A stretch of 64,000 bases of DNA from Paramecium octaurelia. Lineage: Eukaryota > Ciliophora > Oligohymenophorea > Peniculida > Parameciidae. Below are positions 12,632 through 25,278 of this stretch, in pieces. The notes beneath the pieces were generated by a model, which was given only the letters and a program-made list of their open reading frames with translations, was not told where the DNA came from and searched no databases. The stretch's first letter is position 1, and each line of letters opens with the position of its first letter. The stretch is taken from contig CAJJDP010000147.1 in NCBI GenBank assembly GCA_905182995.1, positions 227,281 through 291,280 of the forward strand, in the 5' to 3' direction. Made by a program: the position numbers and the translations under genes.

Positions 12632-13656
12632 ATGAAATTATTTATTATCACAATTCTCGTTTTACTCGTTAATGGTGACATAAAATAATTGGATATAAGG
12701 GAAAACCTGGTGTGCAAGTAATTGATACTAAAAGGGGAACTAAAATGCCAAGAGGTTCATGCAGACAGAATAGTGACAGAAGAAATTGATATTCCCACAG
12801 AGTTTAGTTCAGATGTTTTAGAGTTGAATAGTTTGAGTCCTTTTAGAAGTGACACGAGGGCATCTGCTTTCATTGAAGAACCTAGAGAGGATACAATATT
12901 TATTAGTGCCAACTTTTAGGAGATCTACAGGGATGATGAGGATGAAAGTACTGATCACAGAACAATTGTAACCGATTTCATTTAGATTCATGGACAATCA
13001 CAATGGATTCCCATAATAGTGGATGAATAAAATGTTGGTTGGAAGAGGGAGAGCAAAAATCTATAAAACGATCATGAGAAATTGAGACAGATTTTAAAAT
13101 AGAATAGTTACTTCAGTTATAAACATGAGCATTTCAAAAGGAGTCAGTTGGATAAATACAAATATGAGAGGAATGACAACAATAGGATATATGGGAAGTG
13201 GAATGATGAGTTGATATTCTAATATAATGATTTACCATAGAATCATACTTATATATAGGTGACAGCAAACTTTGTTATGTTGACTGACTTTTGGAGATTC
13301 GGAACTGTAATAATAACAATTTATTTAGAGAATGATAATGAGAGTTGATGGTGAAACTGTTTGGATGTAATCTCATCATTAGAATCTGAAGATCTGTTTA
13401 TATTTGGAGCATCTGTTGAGTGGTATCCAGAGTAATCGCAATTTGCAGACAGAATTTAATGAGATGCTTTATCAGGAATGGACATTGCCAATCAATCTGA
13501 GTGTCAAGCACATTAGACACAAATTGCACATTGAATTTGGTTTGATTTTGGGAGTAAAAATACAATTGTAAGATAGCATCTGCCGAATTAGTGTTCATCT
13601 GGTTAATAATTGCTATTTTAGGAATTAGAATCCAGATTCCCATTGTTTAGTATTGA
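12632..13656 (+). CDS. secreted protein of unknown family
   Basis: A 327-residue predicted secreted protein. The N-terminus MKLFIITILVLLVNGD is a clear signal peptide. Introns at 13307-13328 (22 nt) and, less surely, 13554-13572 (19 nt) give exactly 328 codons. After the leader is an acidic segment, then a beta-rich C-terminal half with VTANFVMLTDFWR followed by RVDGETVWMQSHH. This pattern, ...DxW......DG..VW...SH..., recalls secreted beta-sandwich modules seen in ciliate surface or cyst proteins, but that is memory of pattern only. The end is hydrophobic (ELVFIWLIIAILGI), so it might instead be membrane-anchored. It sits 60 bases upstream of a trichocyst matrix gene, on the same strand. Confidence 0.6.
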
Positions 13657-13716
13657 CGATTTTACACTACATTATAAATGAATTAAATAGTCGTTTTTAA
13701 TTAATATATTGTATAA

Positions 13717-14843
13717 ATGAAATATATAGTGCTCTTTGCTTTGGTACTTTTGACAATCGCAGTCAATGACAATCAGACAAAGTAATTGTTAAATAAATAA
13801 AAAGACAAAAATCAATTGAGGAATAACATCCTTCTCTTTTTAGAGCATTAAAAAACATGGCATTATTACAAGAGCAATCATAATAATTGGACTACTCTCG
13901 TCTGATCAATGCCATCAACGATCTTGAATCTGAAATCGCACAGAACAAGGAAGATGAAAATGCCTCATTCAACAAGGACTTTTTATCCAACAATGCAGAT
14001 TAAGAGTTTTATGAAAATCAAATCACTCAATATCAAGTGGAAGTGGCTCAACATGAAGTTGATTTGGCTGATCTTACAGAAGCTAGGAACTCATTACAAT
14101 CCTTATTGAATGATTCAATCAAGGAACAATAGGATGTTACTCTCTTGAGAAATCAATTGGATCAATAGATAAAGACTGATGCTGCTAATACTGCTGCCCA
14201 ATTACAAGAGTTTGATGATTCTGCTGCTGCAATCGATGAAGCTCTTAACTTGTTGACCTCCTTGAAGAATGCTGATAGTTTGGCATAAGTCAATGACAAA
14301 TTGAAGACTCATTTAAGTCAACAAAAGGTGTTCTTCCAACCCTTGATTGTTGCTCTTGCTGATATTGCCTAATCTAAGTAAAACACAATACTAGATTACT
14401 TTATAGTTTCGCAAATCAAGAATTGATCAGCAAAGTCACTAATCTTCTCAACTAATTGAGAACTTCACTCCTGGAAAGCAGATTACAATTGGTAGTGTCA
14501 TCTTAAGGATTGGAAGCATTGAATAAGGAATTGTTGACTACCTACGATGACAAATTAAATGTGTTATCCACAGTTGTCTTACCAGATTTGAGAGAGAACA
14601 TTGAAATCAAGGATGGTATGTGTTTGAATATCCAATAATGTAGCTGAAATCAAGGCCAAGTCAAATTTACTTAATGATGCCAAATCCAATTTGTAAGATG
14701 CTCAAGATAACTTGAAAGCCACTTAGGATGCTTGGATCGTTAGAGCTAATTTGAACTCTAAATTAGTCTAATAATATGACAATGATCTATCACTTATTCA
14801 ATAAGTCAAATAAAGTTTTGACAGGGCAGGTATCAAATAATGA
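13717..14843 (+). CDS. trichocyst matrix protein (TMP)
   Basis: A secretory-granule matrix protein of 348 residues. Introns at 13782-13804 (23 nt), 14378-14406 (29 nt) and 14616-14643 (28 nt); 349 codons exactly. A signal peptide (MKYIVLFALVLLTIAV) is followed by a short pro-region with HPSLFRALKNMALLQ, then long heptad-repeat helices rich in Gln, Asn, Asp and Ala, for example LINAINDLESEIAQNKED and AAAIDEALNLLTSLKNADS. This is the usual layout of Paramecium TMPs, which are proteolytically matured and crystallise inside trichocysts, then expand on Ca2+-triggered exocytosis. Which TMP group it belongs to cannot be told here. Confidence 0.88.
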
Positions 14844-14980
14844 TTGAATAACAACAATAATTATAAAACAATAATAATGAATGATATTCATTGTCATCTA
14901 TGTATCTAATTGATTTGAACAGTTGCATTTCAAGAGAAATGATAAATTTTTATTTATATATATATATATTTTAGTCAGTC

Positions 14981-15813
14981 ATGCACATCAAATCATAACC
15001 TTTTTTCTTTGTCTCTAAACCCTATCAAGTAAATATTAATCTTAAATCAGAGTCCAGAATCCTATCCAAATAGATTGGATAGTAGGAGTTCTCAGGTGGA
15101 TGTACTAAAAGTGTTTTATTTAGAATAATTGGTGAGTGATTTAAGAAAGGACAATCAGTAGTTGTTTGATCAAATGGAAGAGATGAGAGTTAAAAACTTC
15201 GAGAAAGAGAATGAATACATCAATCAACTGAAAGATCTACAAGAGCAACTTTTGGATGTCTAAGCGCTGAACAAAAATTATGAATATCAGGTCCAATTTT
15301 TATAGATGAAGATCTCCTATCTAGAACAAAACCATAGGCCTTAGGATTTGTAATTAACAAATAGCACAGGTAAATATTTACATTTAATTAGATTTATTCA
15401 ATTCCAAACTTCAATCTGAAAGCGAAGAATCAAATTAACAAATTCGAAGTCTCAATAACATTTTGGAATAAAAAAACATTATTATCAAAGAATATGATGA
15501 AATGAGAAATAAATTCAAATTAACACAAATCGAATAGTCAACCAAAATCGAACAATTAAATATTGAAATTCGTAATCTAAACAAACAAATTACCAAATTG
15601 GAACTTTAATTGATCAATCAGTAAAAGTAAGTTTCACTATACTAAAATGAATCTTAATTATGGAGAAGCAAATTTTTATAATTAAATAAAACTTATAATA
15701 AAAGTTCAGAACAATTAGTTTTAACAAATGTTGAACTGGATACTGCCAAGAAGGAAATATAGCAAATCAACGAATTACGTAATAAAAGAAGGAGTGTCGG
15801 AAGCATAGTTTGA
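14981..15813 (+). CDS. coiled-coil protein, unknown
   Basis: A 262-residue protein from three exons; introns 15029-15050 and 15370-15391, both 22 nt, give exactly 263 codons. From about residue 30 onward it is almost all coiled coil: heptads such as LEQLVSDLRKDNQQLFDQMEE and KIEQLNIEIRNLNKQITKLE. The C-terminus is basic (ELRNKRRSVGSIV). No catalytic motif or membrane span. Such proteins are common in the ciliate cytoskeleton and basal bodies, but no specific family is evident. It lies 44 bases upstream of a much larger coiled-coil gene on the same strand. Confidence 0.75.
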
Positions 15814-15857
15814 TACTGGTGATATATATTATTTCTATTTTCATTAATATTATAATA

Positions 15858-18835
15858 ATGGAAATTAAATTATAAGTGGATAATCTTCTTAAACCCATTA
15901 AAGAAATAATTTAGAATATTGATCAAGTTAACAGTTAAATCTTACAATCACACACTCAATAGTTTGCGTTGTCCATACTTGAGTTTGTTTTTTTAGGTAA
16001 TTGCTGTCCTTGCACTCTAACGCCTGTTGAATATAAAACCATATTAATCCAATATGTTCAGCAATTACGAAAACACTATCAGAACAATAAAGAATCGACA
16101 GTTTGCCAAGTATATCAGTTAAATAATAAGAGATTGTAAGCAAACTTCTAAAGCAGCGATAAGAACATGGAGATCGTGAATAAGAAGGGTTCATGAATTC
16201 AGATGAAGAAGAGACACGTTTAGTTCAACAAATATCATTTTAGTAAAATATCCAAGATTATTCCAACGATGCAGATTTGGATAAGCACAAAGTAGTGTTG
16301 CAATAGAAGGATTACGAAATTGCGACTCTCAAGGCCAGACTATAGTTAAAAGAGCAGAAACTCTTGGATTTAGCCAGTGGTTATCTTAAAGACTTATAAA
16401 ATATGAGAGAACAAATGTATAAAAAGTCAGATGACTTCGATTACTACGAGGTTTCTTACTTTGATGTCACAGACATTGAGGATCCTCGCTACAGAGATTT
16501 GGTGAATAACAAGATAGCCAATCTAAAGAGTCAATATGAAACCAAGACAAGGGAAATGTATAGAACATCTAATTGTTAGATATTTATTCGTTTAAAAATA
16601 AAAGAATGAGGTTTAGAATCTGAGGCAGACAGTGGGTAACTTTGAACAAAAGATGAAACTGATGGAGAATGTAGAGTATTTGATGAATCGTGTATTTGCA
16701 TTGGAATAAGATCCTTATAAGATATGGAGATACATTCAGGACATCAAAGGAAATGATTTCTTTCATGATGTCTTTGAAAAATAAAAGCCAGCATCAGGAA
16801 TCCGATATAGAGAAGTGAATAAACTATTGATGGTAACGAAAGCTTACGATAGAGAATTAGAATACTTTAAAAAGGGAATTGAAGATCAAATGTATATCTA
16901 TTTGGAGAGAGCCTGTGGAATAATTAATCTCTAAAACTAGGATCTATTGGATGAAATTGAGGAATTGAAAAAAGAGGCTGAAAGATTTAATTAATTTGAA
17001 GGCAGAGTGAATCAATAAATTATGCAATCATTTGAATAATTTAAAAAATAATGTATTTTGATCTTTAAATTAAATAGTGAAATAACATCAATTGGAATAC
17101 ATGGAGGTAAAATCTAAAGAATTGTAGTAATTACAGAAAATTCAACTCAAGTATGCTACAAGGTTGTGGTATATTGTGAGTCAAATTAAGAAAGGCAGAG
17201 ATATAAAAGAGTTGATATTATATGCATAGTAAAGCAAAAAGTTAATAAATTAGTTAGAATGATTACGAAAAATTGACATCATAACAATTCTTGGAGGTTG
17301 AAAATAATTATCTCAAAAGTATCATCGCTATTAAAACAAGGTAGGAAGAGATCGTTGAATTGAATAATAAATTAGAACAGATGTAATTATCAAATGACGA
17401 ATTTAAGAGCGAAAATTCTTAAATGAAAGTTATCATTCAAGATCTTAAAGCCAAAATCAAAAATCATTAGAAATGTTTGCAATAAACAATTAAACACATA
17501 GATTCTAAGATCAATCCAGAATTACTCAATCTAGATGACAATAACAGAGAAACTACTATTAGTTTTAAAGATAAACTTAAACAACTAAGACAATAACATA
17601 ATGGCTTAAAATTTATCTAGGAAGTGAACGAGTAATATCAAAAGAATAATTTGGCATTAGACTTTTTAAGTACTTCCTATGAAAACAAAGCAACCTAAAC
17701 TATGATTGCTAATGTAAGTAAAAGTTTGGCAGAAGCGATTGAAATACATGAGACGTAAAGCAATAAAGAAAATACTCATGAAGATTTGCGATGTATCAAA
17801 AAGGAAAGTCATGATGTAGAATGCTAAACTGATTTAATAGATGTTGAAGAATTAATAAAGCAAAATGCTGAGTTAAAATAATAAATCAAGAATTTGTCAT
17901 AAGTTATAGATGAAATGGAAGGAGAGGGAGCTCTATAGCAACAATATAAATTAGGCAATTAATAAAATTAATCCTTTGATGTCTACTCATCTTAAAAAAG
18001 TGGAAATCTTAAAAGAAGATATGGCTAAGCTAATGAATTCAAAGATTCAAATCCAAATTATCAAGATGATATAAAAGTATACAATGAAAAAAATAATGGT
18101 TATACATTAGGCTAAGCTAATTAATTGATTATTTTGCATCAATAATAATCTTTTGAGAGAATAGCTTAAACTTAGACTCTCTAAGCATCTAAACACTAAT
18201 AAAAAGGTGTTTTTAGTAGATTGTTTGAGGATAGTAAGAAGAAATCAGAAAGAATTCAAAAAATTAAAAAGAATTTAGAACTTTTAGAGTAAGAACATTG
18301 GTAATAAGTGGCTGAGTTAGTAAAAGAAAATTAAGATATTATGAATGCTTTTAAAGACACTATCTCAAAAAGCAAGCATTTCTATCAGAAATAGCTAAAA
18401 AGAAGTCTTGAAATAGAATAAAAATATTTCCCCTAAAAACACAATAGAGCATAATTTTATTTTAAGAAATTTAAGGATTTTCATGTGCATCAATAAGAAC
18501 TTAATGAGATATTTTTTGATCCAAATTCGAGTGACGAAAAAACCAATGAAATATAGAGATTGAATATCAAAAGTGTTGTAGATAATAGGAAATTGAATGG
18601 ATAAATAAGATTTAATGGACTAAAAAGAGAGGAATATTAATTTTTTTAATCGCTTGAAAGGAAAAAATTATAAAGCAGAACTTTTAGAAGCACTTAATAA
18701 TCTCCAAAATAGAAGAAGGTTCAGTATGTTTCATTTAATAAACCATTTATAGGAAGTTTAACTAGCAATGAAACGAACGATTTCAACAACTAATAAATTA
18801 TTAAAAACTTGTAAAAGGTTTATGATTTGGGCTGA
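15858..18835 (+). CDS. large coiled-coil protein, unknown
   Basis: A 960-residue protein. Introns 16110-16132 (23 nt), 16558-16579 (22 nt), 17053-17077 (25 nt) and 17229-17253 (25 nt) give exactly 961 codons. The first 70 residues contain a small Cys cluster (GNCCPCTLT) and HTQQFALSILEF; after an acidic stretch (MNSDEEE) the rest is mostly long coiled coil broken by polar spacers. The C-terminus is basic with SRTFRSTQQSPKQKK. This suits a cytoskeletal, kinetodesmal or intraflagellar scaffold, but I do not recognise it. The last codons are uncertain: a 30-nt GT..AG segment around 18810-18839 could be an intron that removes the TGA and moves the stop about 30 bases on. Confidence 0.75.
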
Positions 18836-19558
18836 TCTAGCCCTTCTAGGTTATTATTATCTCACTAATGAATTTATTAAATTTTTCGAATCACAAAATT
18901 TTATGGTTTATTATCCTTTTAGTTTGAATTACTTTATTTCTTTCTGTTATTTTATTAGTTCTCTTTTTTTGTGTTTCTTTATAACAGCCCATATAAAATA
19001 GAGAGTTATAAGTTAATTCTTATATAAGTCTTTTATAAGAAAAAGGAATAAGGAACAAATTAAATTTTTCTACTTAATAGATGGATATATTTATTAAAAA
19101 CGATACATTCTTACTAGTTGAAGTCTGAATCAAATATCTAAAATTTAGCTATTCTTTATGAGGATCTTAATCGAATCAAAAATTAAAGTAATTAGAAAAA
19201 TAGTTTTTGATGAAGTTATTAAAACTTGGTAAAATAAGGTTTTAAAATGCAGCAATTAACTTTAAATCAATAACTTAACAAAACTCTATTATGATTGCTA
19301 TAACATACATATAAATTTTGTTTGAAATTATTAACATAATTAAGTTAAATAGATTAGTATTTCTACAAACCAAGATGATTAGAATATCTTATTCTCACAG
19401 TGTCTTTTAAGTAAAATACAAATTTATTATATTAATTAATTTAAAGATTTGAGAACCTAAATTTGATTCCAATTCTCCATCAACTTTTTTATATAAGGTA
19501 AAATCTAAAGAATTTGTATATTTAGATGTTAATTATAATTGTAGAATTCACTTTAACA
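18836..19558. other. unassigned gap with one open hydrophobic reading frame
   Basis: Plus frame 18768-19325 is open for 186 codons from ATG, overlapping the end of the coiled-coil gene in another frame. It begins with a hydrophobic, Phe/Tyr-rich half with two possible membrane spans and ends basic. Because only TGA stops translation and the DNA is very AT-rich, an ORF like this can arise by chance. The minus strand is also open in parts. I could not choose, so I leave it unassigned. The remaining bases (19326-19558) hold nothing recognisable. Confidence 0.3.
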
Positions 19559-20665
19559 TCATTTTTCTGTTTTAGATATGTATGGTCTTTCAGAATATAA
19601 TAGAGGAACTCCAACATCAGTAATTGGAATCTAATCCTTACCATTTAATGAAATCTTGGTATCTTTTAAACAAGTGTGTTAATCATGTTTTTCCATTTAA
19701 GCAACTATGAATTAGACTGTGCCTTTCATAACTTCGACTGGCCTTTTGGAATTGTGGGTACCTTCAAACTAAATTAATTCCTTAATTCCTCGAAACCTTT
19801 CTGATAAAAGTTTAGGGTGTTTTTCTCTAATGAGGGTATCACCTTTAGCTGATAGAAAGACAATAGCAACATCAGTTGATAAAGCTATAAAATAATTCTA
19901 TTTTAAAACTTTGTATTATTTGAATGATATTCAAATCATCAATATTAAATTTGGCTTCCTTTCTTATTTTAGATTTGACAAAACACCAAAAGCAATTGAA
20001 GCAGCATCCTGGAATGCTATAAGTATTAGAAGCCAATTCCTAACATAAATGAGTTAAATTTGAAAAGGGACTATCACAAACAAGCATTTTGAAGTTAGAA
20101 TTCAAACTAGCTGCTATGATGGCTGTGACCGAACCCATGGATCTACCCCACAAACCGATTTAAGTGATAAATGGCTAAGCAACTTTTAATAATGAAGTTA
20201 ACTTACTTTATTTGAACGTAAATAATTATAGAGATCATTTACATCTCTTGATTCATAGAATCCTAATGAAATGTACTCTCCTTAGGATTAGCCAGAACCT
20301 AAGATCTAATATTTGATTACCTGACAAATCAATTCCGCAAACTGAAATGTTCTAAGGAAGTAAATATTCAAGTATTGTTAGAGACTCCACTCTACTGCTG
20401 GAGTTCCCATGTAAATAAATCATGCAGGGATGGGGCTTGTCTTACATTCTTACAGGCTCAAATAAACTAAGCAATGTCATTGAAGTTACCTGCACTGAAG
20501 AGTTAGTCCGCGACTGTTGACAATTTCAAAGTCTATTCGTTTAACCACAGTGTCCTGAACCATAAATATTTCATTCCCCATATCTTTTAAACGGTAATTG
20601 TGTCTTGGCGGTCTAACTATCGGCTTCCATAGCTTTTCTGTACATTTATATTCAGGTTATTTCAT
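19559..20665 (-). CDS. alpha/beta hydrolase (serine-aminopeptidase/ABHD-like)
   Basis: A 334-residue soluble alpha/beta hydrolase. Four introns, 20467-20489 (23), 20299-20320 (22), 20175-20206 (32) and 19885-19909 (25), give exactly 335 codons. After VVKRIDFEIVNSRG comes the oxyanion-hole block YLHGNSSSR, the second strand GIDLSGSGQSQGEYISLGFYE and the nucleophile elbow GLWGRSMG (G-x-S-x-G). The acid is likely in FLSAKGDTLI and the catalytic His in FEGTHNSKRP, in the usual order. No signal peptide. The family includes monoglyceride lipases, depalmitoylases of the ABHD17 type and bacterial aminopeptidases; substrate cannot be told. The start lies just 16 bases after the PI4-kinase stop. Confidence 0.88.
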
Positions 20666-20681
20666 ATTTTAATAATTAGTA

Positions 20682-22649
20682 TCAATAATATATAGAGTTG
20701 GTCTTAAACTAAAAATAATCATACAGAGTGGTGGTCCATGAGTTACTGGATTCTTTTACAATATTTTGTACATTCTCATATAATTAATCTGGAGAGCACT
20801 TCTCCATAAACCTCTTGCGAAAGTCTTCAATTTTAAATTTCTCTAAACTCACCAATAGATTATGTTTTGGACTGAAGTTCATAATCTTAATGAAGTTCAT
20901 AATTTCATCAATTTCTTATTACAATGCCATCAGACCTCAAGATTTAATAATATCATACCTTTAAATATTAAGGTTTAGAAGTAATTATGGAAATAGCTGC
21001 CTTTCCCGTCTAGAAGTTCTTCATATTCTTCAATTAGCTTAAAAGGTGCAGTTTCAAATCCCAAATTACCTGGAGTTAGAGTTAATACGAACCCAAAGTC
21101 AATATGAATGATGTGTCCTTAATTATCTATCAATATATTTCCATTGTGTCTATCCTTCAATTGGAAGAGGTAGCATATTAATGAATAACCTGCCAGACTT
21201 TATAAGAAGTTAGTCTAAGCCTCACTAAAGGAATCAAAGAAATTCTCATAAAGCTGTTTCAAGGTGTAACCTTAATAGTCTCTCTTAATTTTATCTATTG
21301 AAACAGTATTAGGAATGAACTCTAATATTCCACTGTTTGGTGAAGTTAAAATAATGTCATAAGGTCTCAAAAAGATGTCTAGTTTGTGTTTCTCAAATAT
21401 CTCCTTTATCTTCTTTATCATCTGCATGATTAATAATTCATTTCTTAAATCATCACCTCCTTTAACTATTATCTGTCGTATTTAATAGGTTTTAAGGTGT
21501 CCAAATTAAGATGACTTACGAATTCTAGACTAAGTTTTGTTCCAATCTTCACCCCAAATTGAAGAACAGTTAGTTGAAGATGCATAAATGTCTTTGTCTC
21601 TTGGCTTCCTCCTTACTTTCTAGTTCTCAGGATTTAAATGAAATTCTACTTTTTTTAATGCCAATCTCTTATATCCTGATACATTACTTTTTTAATTCAT
21701 CAATGTCATATTGCTAGAGTATCTTCAATTATGCTATGCTTTTCATTTCCTTCTCAATATCATAAAAGGGATTTAATTCTTAAATATCACTACTACTTTG
21801 ATAGATTTCTACAGCCTTCTTCATGAGTTCTAATTCAGATGGACTAGGTTTATTCATTTATAAATACTCAATAGTTTCTACGATTATTTTGTAAGGAACT
21901 CTCTTTGCAGTATTGAAACAAGTAAATTCATCATCAAGAATATGGACTACTAAATAAGAATCTATTTATCCATGATTAAATGGTATTGTTATGCCACCTT
22001 ATGAAGTTATTTGCCACAAATAATTTATATTTTGATTAATCTTTTTTAAAAAAGCTATCATCTACTCTTTTCTTTCCTCAATTTCAATGCTTTTCAGTCT
22101 CAGACTCTATTCGATTAAATTAAAAATTAATTAATCTTATCTGTCTTGATAATTTGCTCTGGCTTCTTTGATCAAATACACTATATGCGTAAAATAAATC
22201 AATTACTATCCTAAAAATAATCTTCTCTGCTGTTAGTATTAGTTAATCCCTTGTTTACATATTCATGTTTCATAAGCTAAAATTATTACATAGATTACTG
22301 TTAAGAATTTAGCGAAATATTCAGGAATGGGAAAACATTTGGAATCTTCACTCAATGCTTTTAAAGTCCATTCTAATCTATAATAATTTGAAGAATTCAT
22401 CAAGCCATACTTTTTCAAAAATTCCTCGAGATAATTGTTACCTGTTACATAGAAAATATAACTATAATCTTAGAATAAAAATTACCAGAGCTAAAAAATA
22501 ATTTAATGAATTTCGCTATTATTGATGTTTTCTTAAAATTTTTTTATTATATCAAATTTAATGCTTCCATGTTATTCCTTTAAAATGCATTCTAATAAAG
22601 AATTTGTTAGTTAATTAATTGACAATTATGATGATGGACTCCTTTGCAT
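20682..22649 (-). CDS. type III phosphatidylinositol 4-kinase (PI4KB-like)
   Basis: A 624-residue lipid kinase. Introns 22277-22298 (22), 22181-22206 (26), 21666-21687 (22) and 20936-20958 (23) give exactly 625 codons. The N-terminal helices (LTNSLLECILKEQHGSIKFD) match the lipid-kinase-unique region. The catalytic half shows IVKGGDDLRNELLIMQMI, the catalytic loop LKDRHNGNILID and the activation segment HIIHIDFGF followed by NLGFETAPFKL, the order typical of PI4KB/Pik1. It makes PI4P, mainly on Golgi membranes in other eukaryotes. GDDLR is followed by N, not the usual Q. Length is short for PI4KB because the long disordered linker is absent. Confidence 0.93.
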
Positions 22650-22713
22650 AACAATTAAATAATTAATTAATTATAAATAATTGGAAACTGACTATATATT
22701 ATGAAAATATGAA

Positions 22714-25240
22714 TCATTGATTCTATTTTAGTTCACCTTCAATATAATTTTACATAGAATTTGTTTCAAGTATCTTTAATGTCAATTTTATTTCTGAAAA
22801 AGCTACATAATCTTGCACAGGGTATTCTTAAAAGACATTCTAAAATTTTAGCAAGAAGTATTTCAGCTTTAATGATTGATTCGATATTAAAATTTAAAGC
22901 TTGACTAACTGGAAAAATTTTTTGAAGTAACTATGAGTAAGTAAAAAGGTGATATCCTAATTTTAGAAATGATTTTTAAGCTCGTTTAATAGTTCCAACC
23001 CCTTAGTTATGATTTAGGAATTTTAAGGTGCCTATATGTTCCTCATAGAATTATAGTTTTTAAGGCTTTAGTCATACAATTATTAACAATTAATCTATTG
23101 AAGCCATTCGGAAAAATCTCTTTAGGATTTTACTTAATATACCCTTCCATCTAAAATAATTTATTGTTGTTTCTAAAGTTGGTTTATGCATATCAAGCAA
23201 GATAATTAGAATCTGATTATGAATTATTTCAAAATATAAAACTATTCTTGGAGCATTATTTCTTTTTCAATTTCTTCAAATAATTATACTATCTTATTAG
23301 CCAAATTATATAAAGCAAAAATGTATTTATAAATCTCTATGAAGCTATTAGTATTCGGTTAGGGTAAAGGATTTGGTTATTAGGGTAAAGGATATGGTTA
23401 TTAGGGTAAAGGATTTGGTTATTAGGGTAAAGTATGAATTTAAATTTATTAAGGCTATATATTTGTTTAAGGCTTTCTTACTTCATCAAAAATAGAATGA
23501 ACTTATAATTATTCCCAAGTAATTCTTTTAGATGGATCATAGACAATCATTTTTTTAATCAGCTCTGTGAATAATGGATTCTAAAGCTCTATCTAAATAA
23601 TTTACATTATGCTTTTGGCACTCAAAAGGTCTATTTTTTATAGATTGATGAAATTCTATTAGTTCTCTTCTACTATTTATCTCCTTAAACATTTTTTGAA
23701 ATGCCAAATAATGTAATATCACTCCTAACTAAAGTTTATATGTAAAATAATACTGAAAAAATATCACATTAATAATCGTAAGCTACTCCATGCAACAAAA
23801 CTTCAGGAGCGGCAAATAATGGTGTGCCTGCCTCAGTAAAAGTAACGTCTTTGCCTATAATTTTGCCAACTCCGAAGTCGATAATCTAATTTAGTATAAT
23901 AAACATACTTTAATGACATTTTTCCCTTATTAATTTTTCTTTAATAGAATATTATCTGGTTTAAGATCTCTGTGAATTACTCCAAGTTATTTCAGAAAAC
24001 AATAGCCTTAAACAATTTAAAAAAGAATCTCAATGATTTCGTTTTCAGATAATTATTGTTTAGAATCAAATTTTTCTTTCAAATAACTTTGCAGACTTTA
24101 GTCACATTTCTCCATAATTAGGTAAGTATCTTGAGTGTTAATTATTATATCGACAATTTTTATCACATTTTCATTATCTTTACCTTTAATTTAATCAAAA
24201 ATTTATTTTTCTCTCGAGGTTCCTTCTTTCGTGTTTGGAATTACTTTGCAAACTAATTATTAATTATTTTTTAAATCTTATGTATTGTATGTAGACCCTT
24301 AAGCTCCTGATCCAAGAATCGATTTAAGATTGACAAAATATTAATCTTTTAAGATCAAAAAATGAGAAGGCAACCTTTACTCCAAATCGTCCCAATTTAT
24401 TCTATCCTCTGGATTGTAGACAACGATTTTCGATATTAAAGAGAGTAATTCTACTGGAATAAAAGAATTCCTTGGACATTAAAAAGCATTCATAACTTGT
24501 AGGTCTTCGTGAAATTTTTGTAATTTAGAGAAGTCTTCAACATTTACTATATTATCTCCTTTGAAGCACATCATGTAGTGAATCAATCCAAGCTATTTGA
24601 ATAATATTAAAAAAGGCTTACAGCATAAATGTCACAAAGATCAGATTGTTTTATTTTCATAGATTTAGGATTAAACAATTCTGGGGATTAGTAATATGGA
24701 GTTCGAGTTCGAGGATCTATTCTTCCATTTTCGTTTATACAATAATCAGATATCTAAATCAAATTAAAACTTTACTTTTAAAATCATTCTATCATTTATT
24801 AACCTCTAGACAAGTATAGTTTTAGGAGTAAAATCTCTCACATTAATTTTCAGCCTTCTCAAATATTAATAGCCTCTTACAATTTGACCTAGAAAATCAT
24901 GAATTTCATCGGAATTCAACGACATGGTTTTCCATCTTTAAATCAAGTATTGTTCAAAGGTAAATTCGCATAGCTCTGTGATGATATTAAAATTGCTATC
25001 ATCCTCCCAAAAGTCGTAAACCCTTAAAGTATTAATATGTTTTTATTTTTCTAATTTGAGTCTTTTAAAAGCCTCTATTTCATTTCTATAATTATCCCCA
25101 AATTTTCTAATTTATTTTAGACAATAGACTTAATCCTAGTTGTCTTTACATTTGATTATTGGTCCTCTCCTACCCTCTACTATAATATCCTTCTAAGCAT
25201 CGAAGGTATAATTGCCTATTTTACGTAGATGTCTATCCAT
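22714..25240 (-). CDS. tandem pseudokinase-kinase with ULK-like helical tail
   Basis: An 800-residue protein with two kinase domains. Introns 24754-24775 (22), 24593-24621 (29), 23886-23908 (23), 23729-23753 (25) and 23581-23605 (25) give exactly 801 codons. Domain 1 (about 10-260) has no clean Gly loop, keeps the Lys (YCLKQI), has VRDF for HRD and ISDY for DFG, so is probably weak or inactive. Domain 2 (about 280-545) is intact: LGSGAQGSTY, LVCKVI, IHRDLKPDNILL, IIDFGVG, GTPLFAAPEVLL, CDIFSLGVIL. Then follow Pro/Gln heptad repeats (23362-23434) and a 210-residue helical tail (IEIYKYIFALYNLANKIVQL) reminiscent of the C-terminal MIT-like domain of ULK/Atg1 kinases. That resemblance is inference. 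A 30-nt in-frame GT..AG segment near 23230 might be a further intron. Confidence 0.8.
23362..23434. repeat. 21-bp tandem repeat inside the tandem-kinase gene
   Basis: About 3.5 copies of a 21-bp unit beginning GGGTAAAGGATTTGGTTATT on the plus strand, with one T-to-A-type difference in the second unit. On the minus strand it encodes the heptad P-L-P-Q-Q-P-N/Y in the linker between the kinase and the helical tail. Being a multiple of three, copy number can change without breaking the frame. On the plus strand the same bases read a Gly-Tyr-Gln-Gly-Lys-rich peptide, judged a shadow. Confidence 0.85.
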
Positions 25241-25278
25241 TTATTGAATAAATAAATTAATAAATAATTTCAAAAAAA

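Noticed and set aside
22766-23191. A separate small minus-strand gene (ATG at 23191, protein-like reading MHKPTLETTINYF) between the PI4-kinase and the tandem kinase
   Set aside because: It needs a 36-nt intron to remove a TGA, while another frame over the same bases is open throughout and continues directly from the kinase domain and its Pro-Gln repeat, with the whole model exactly 801 codons.
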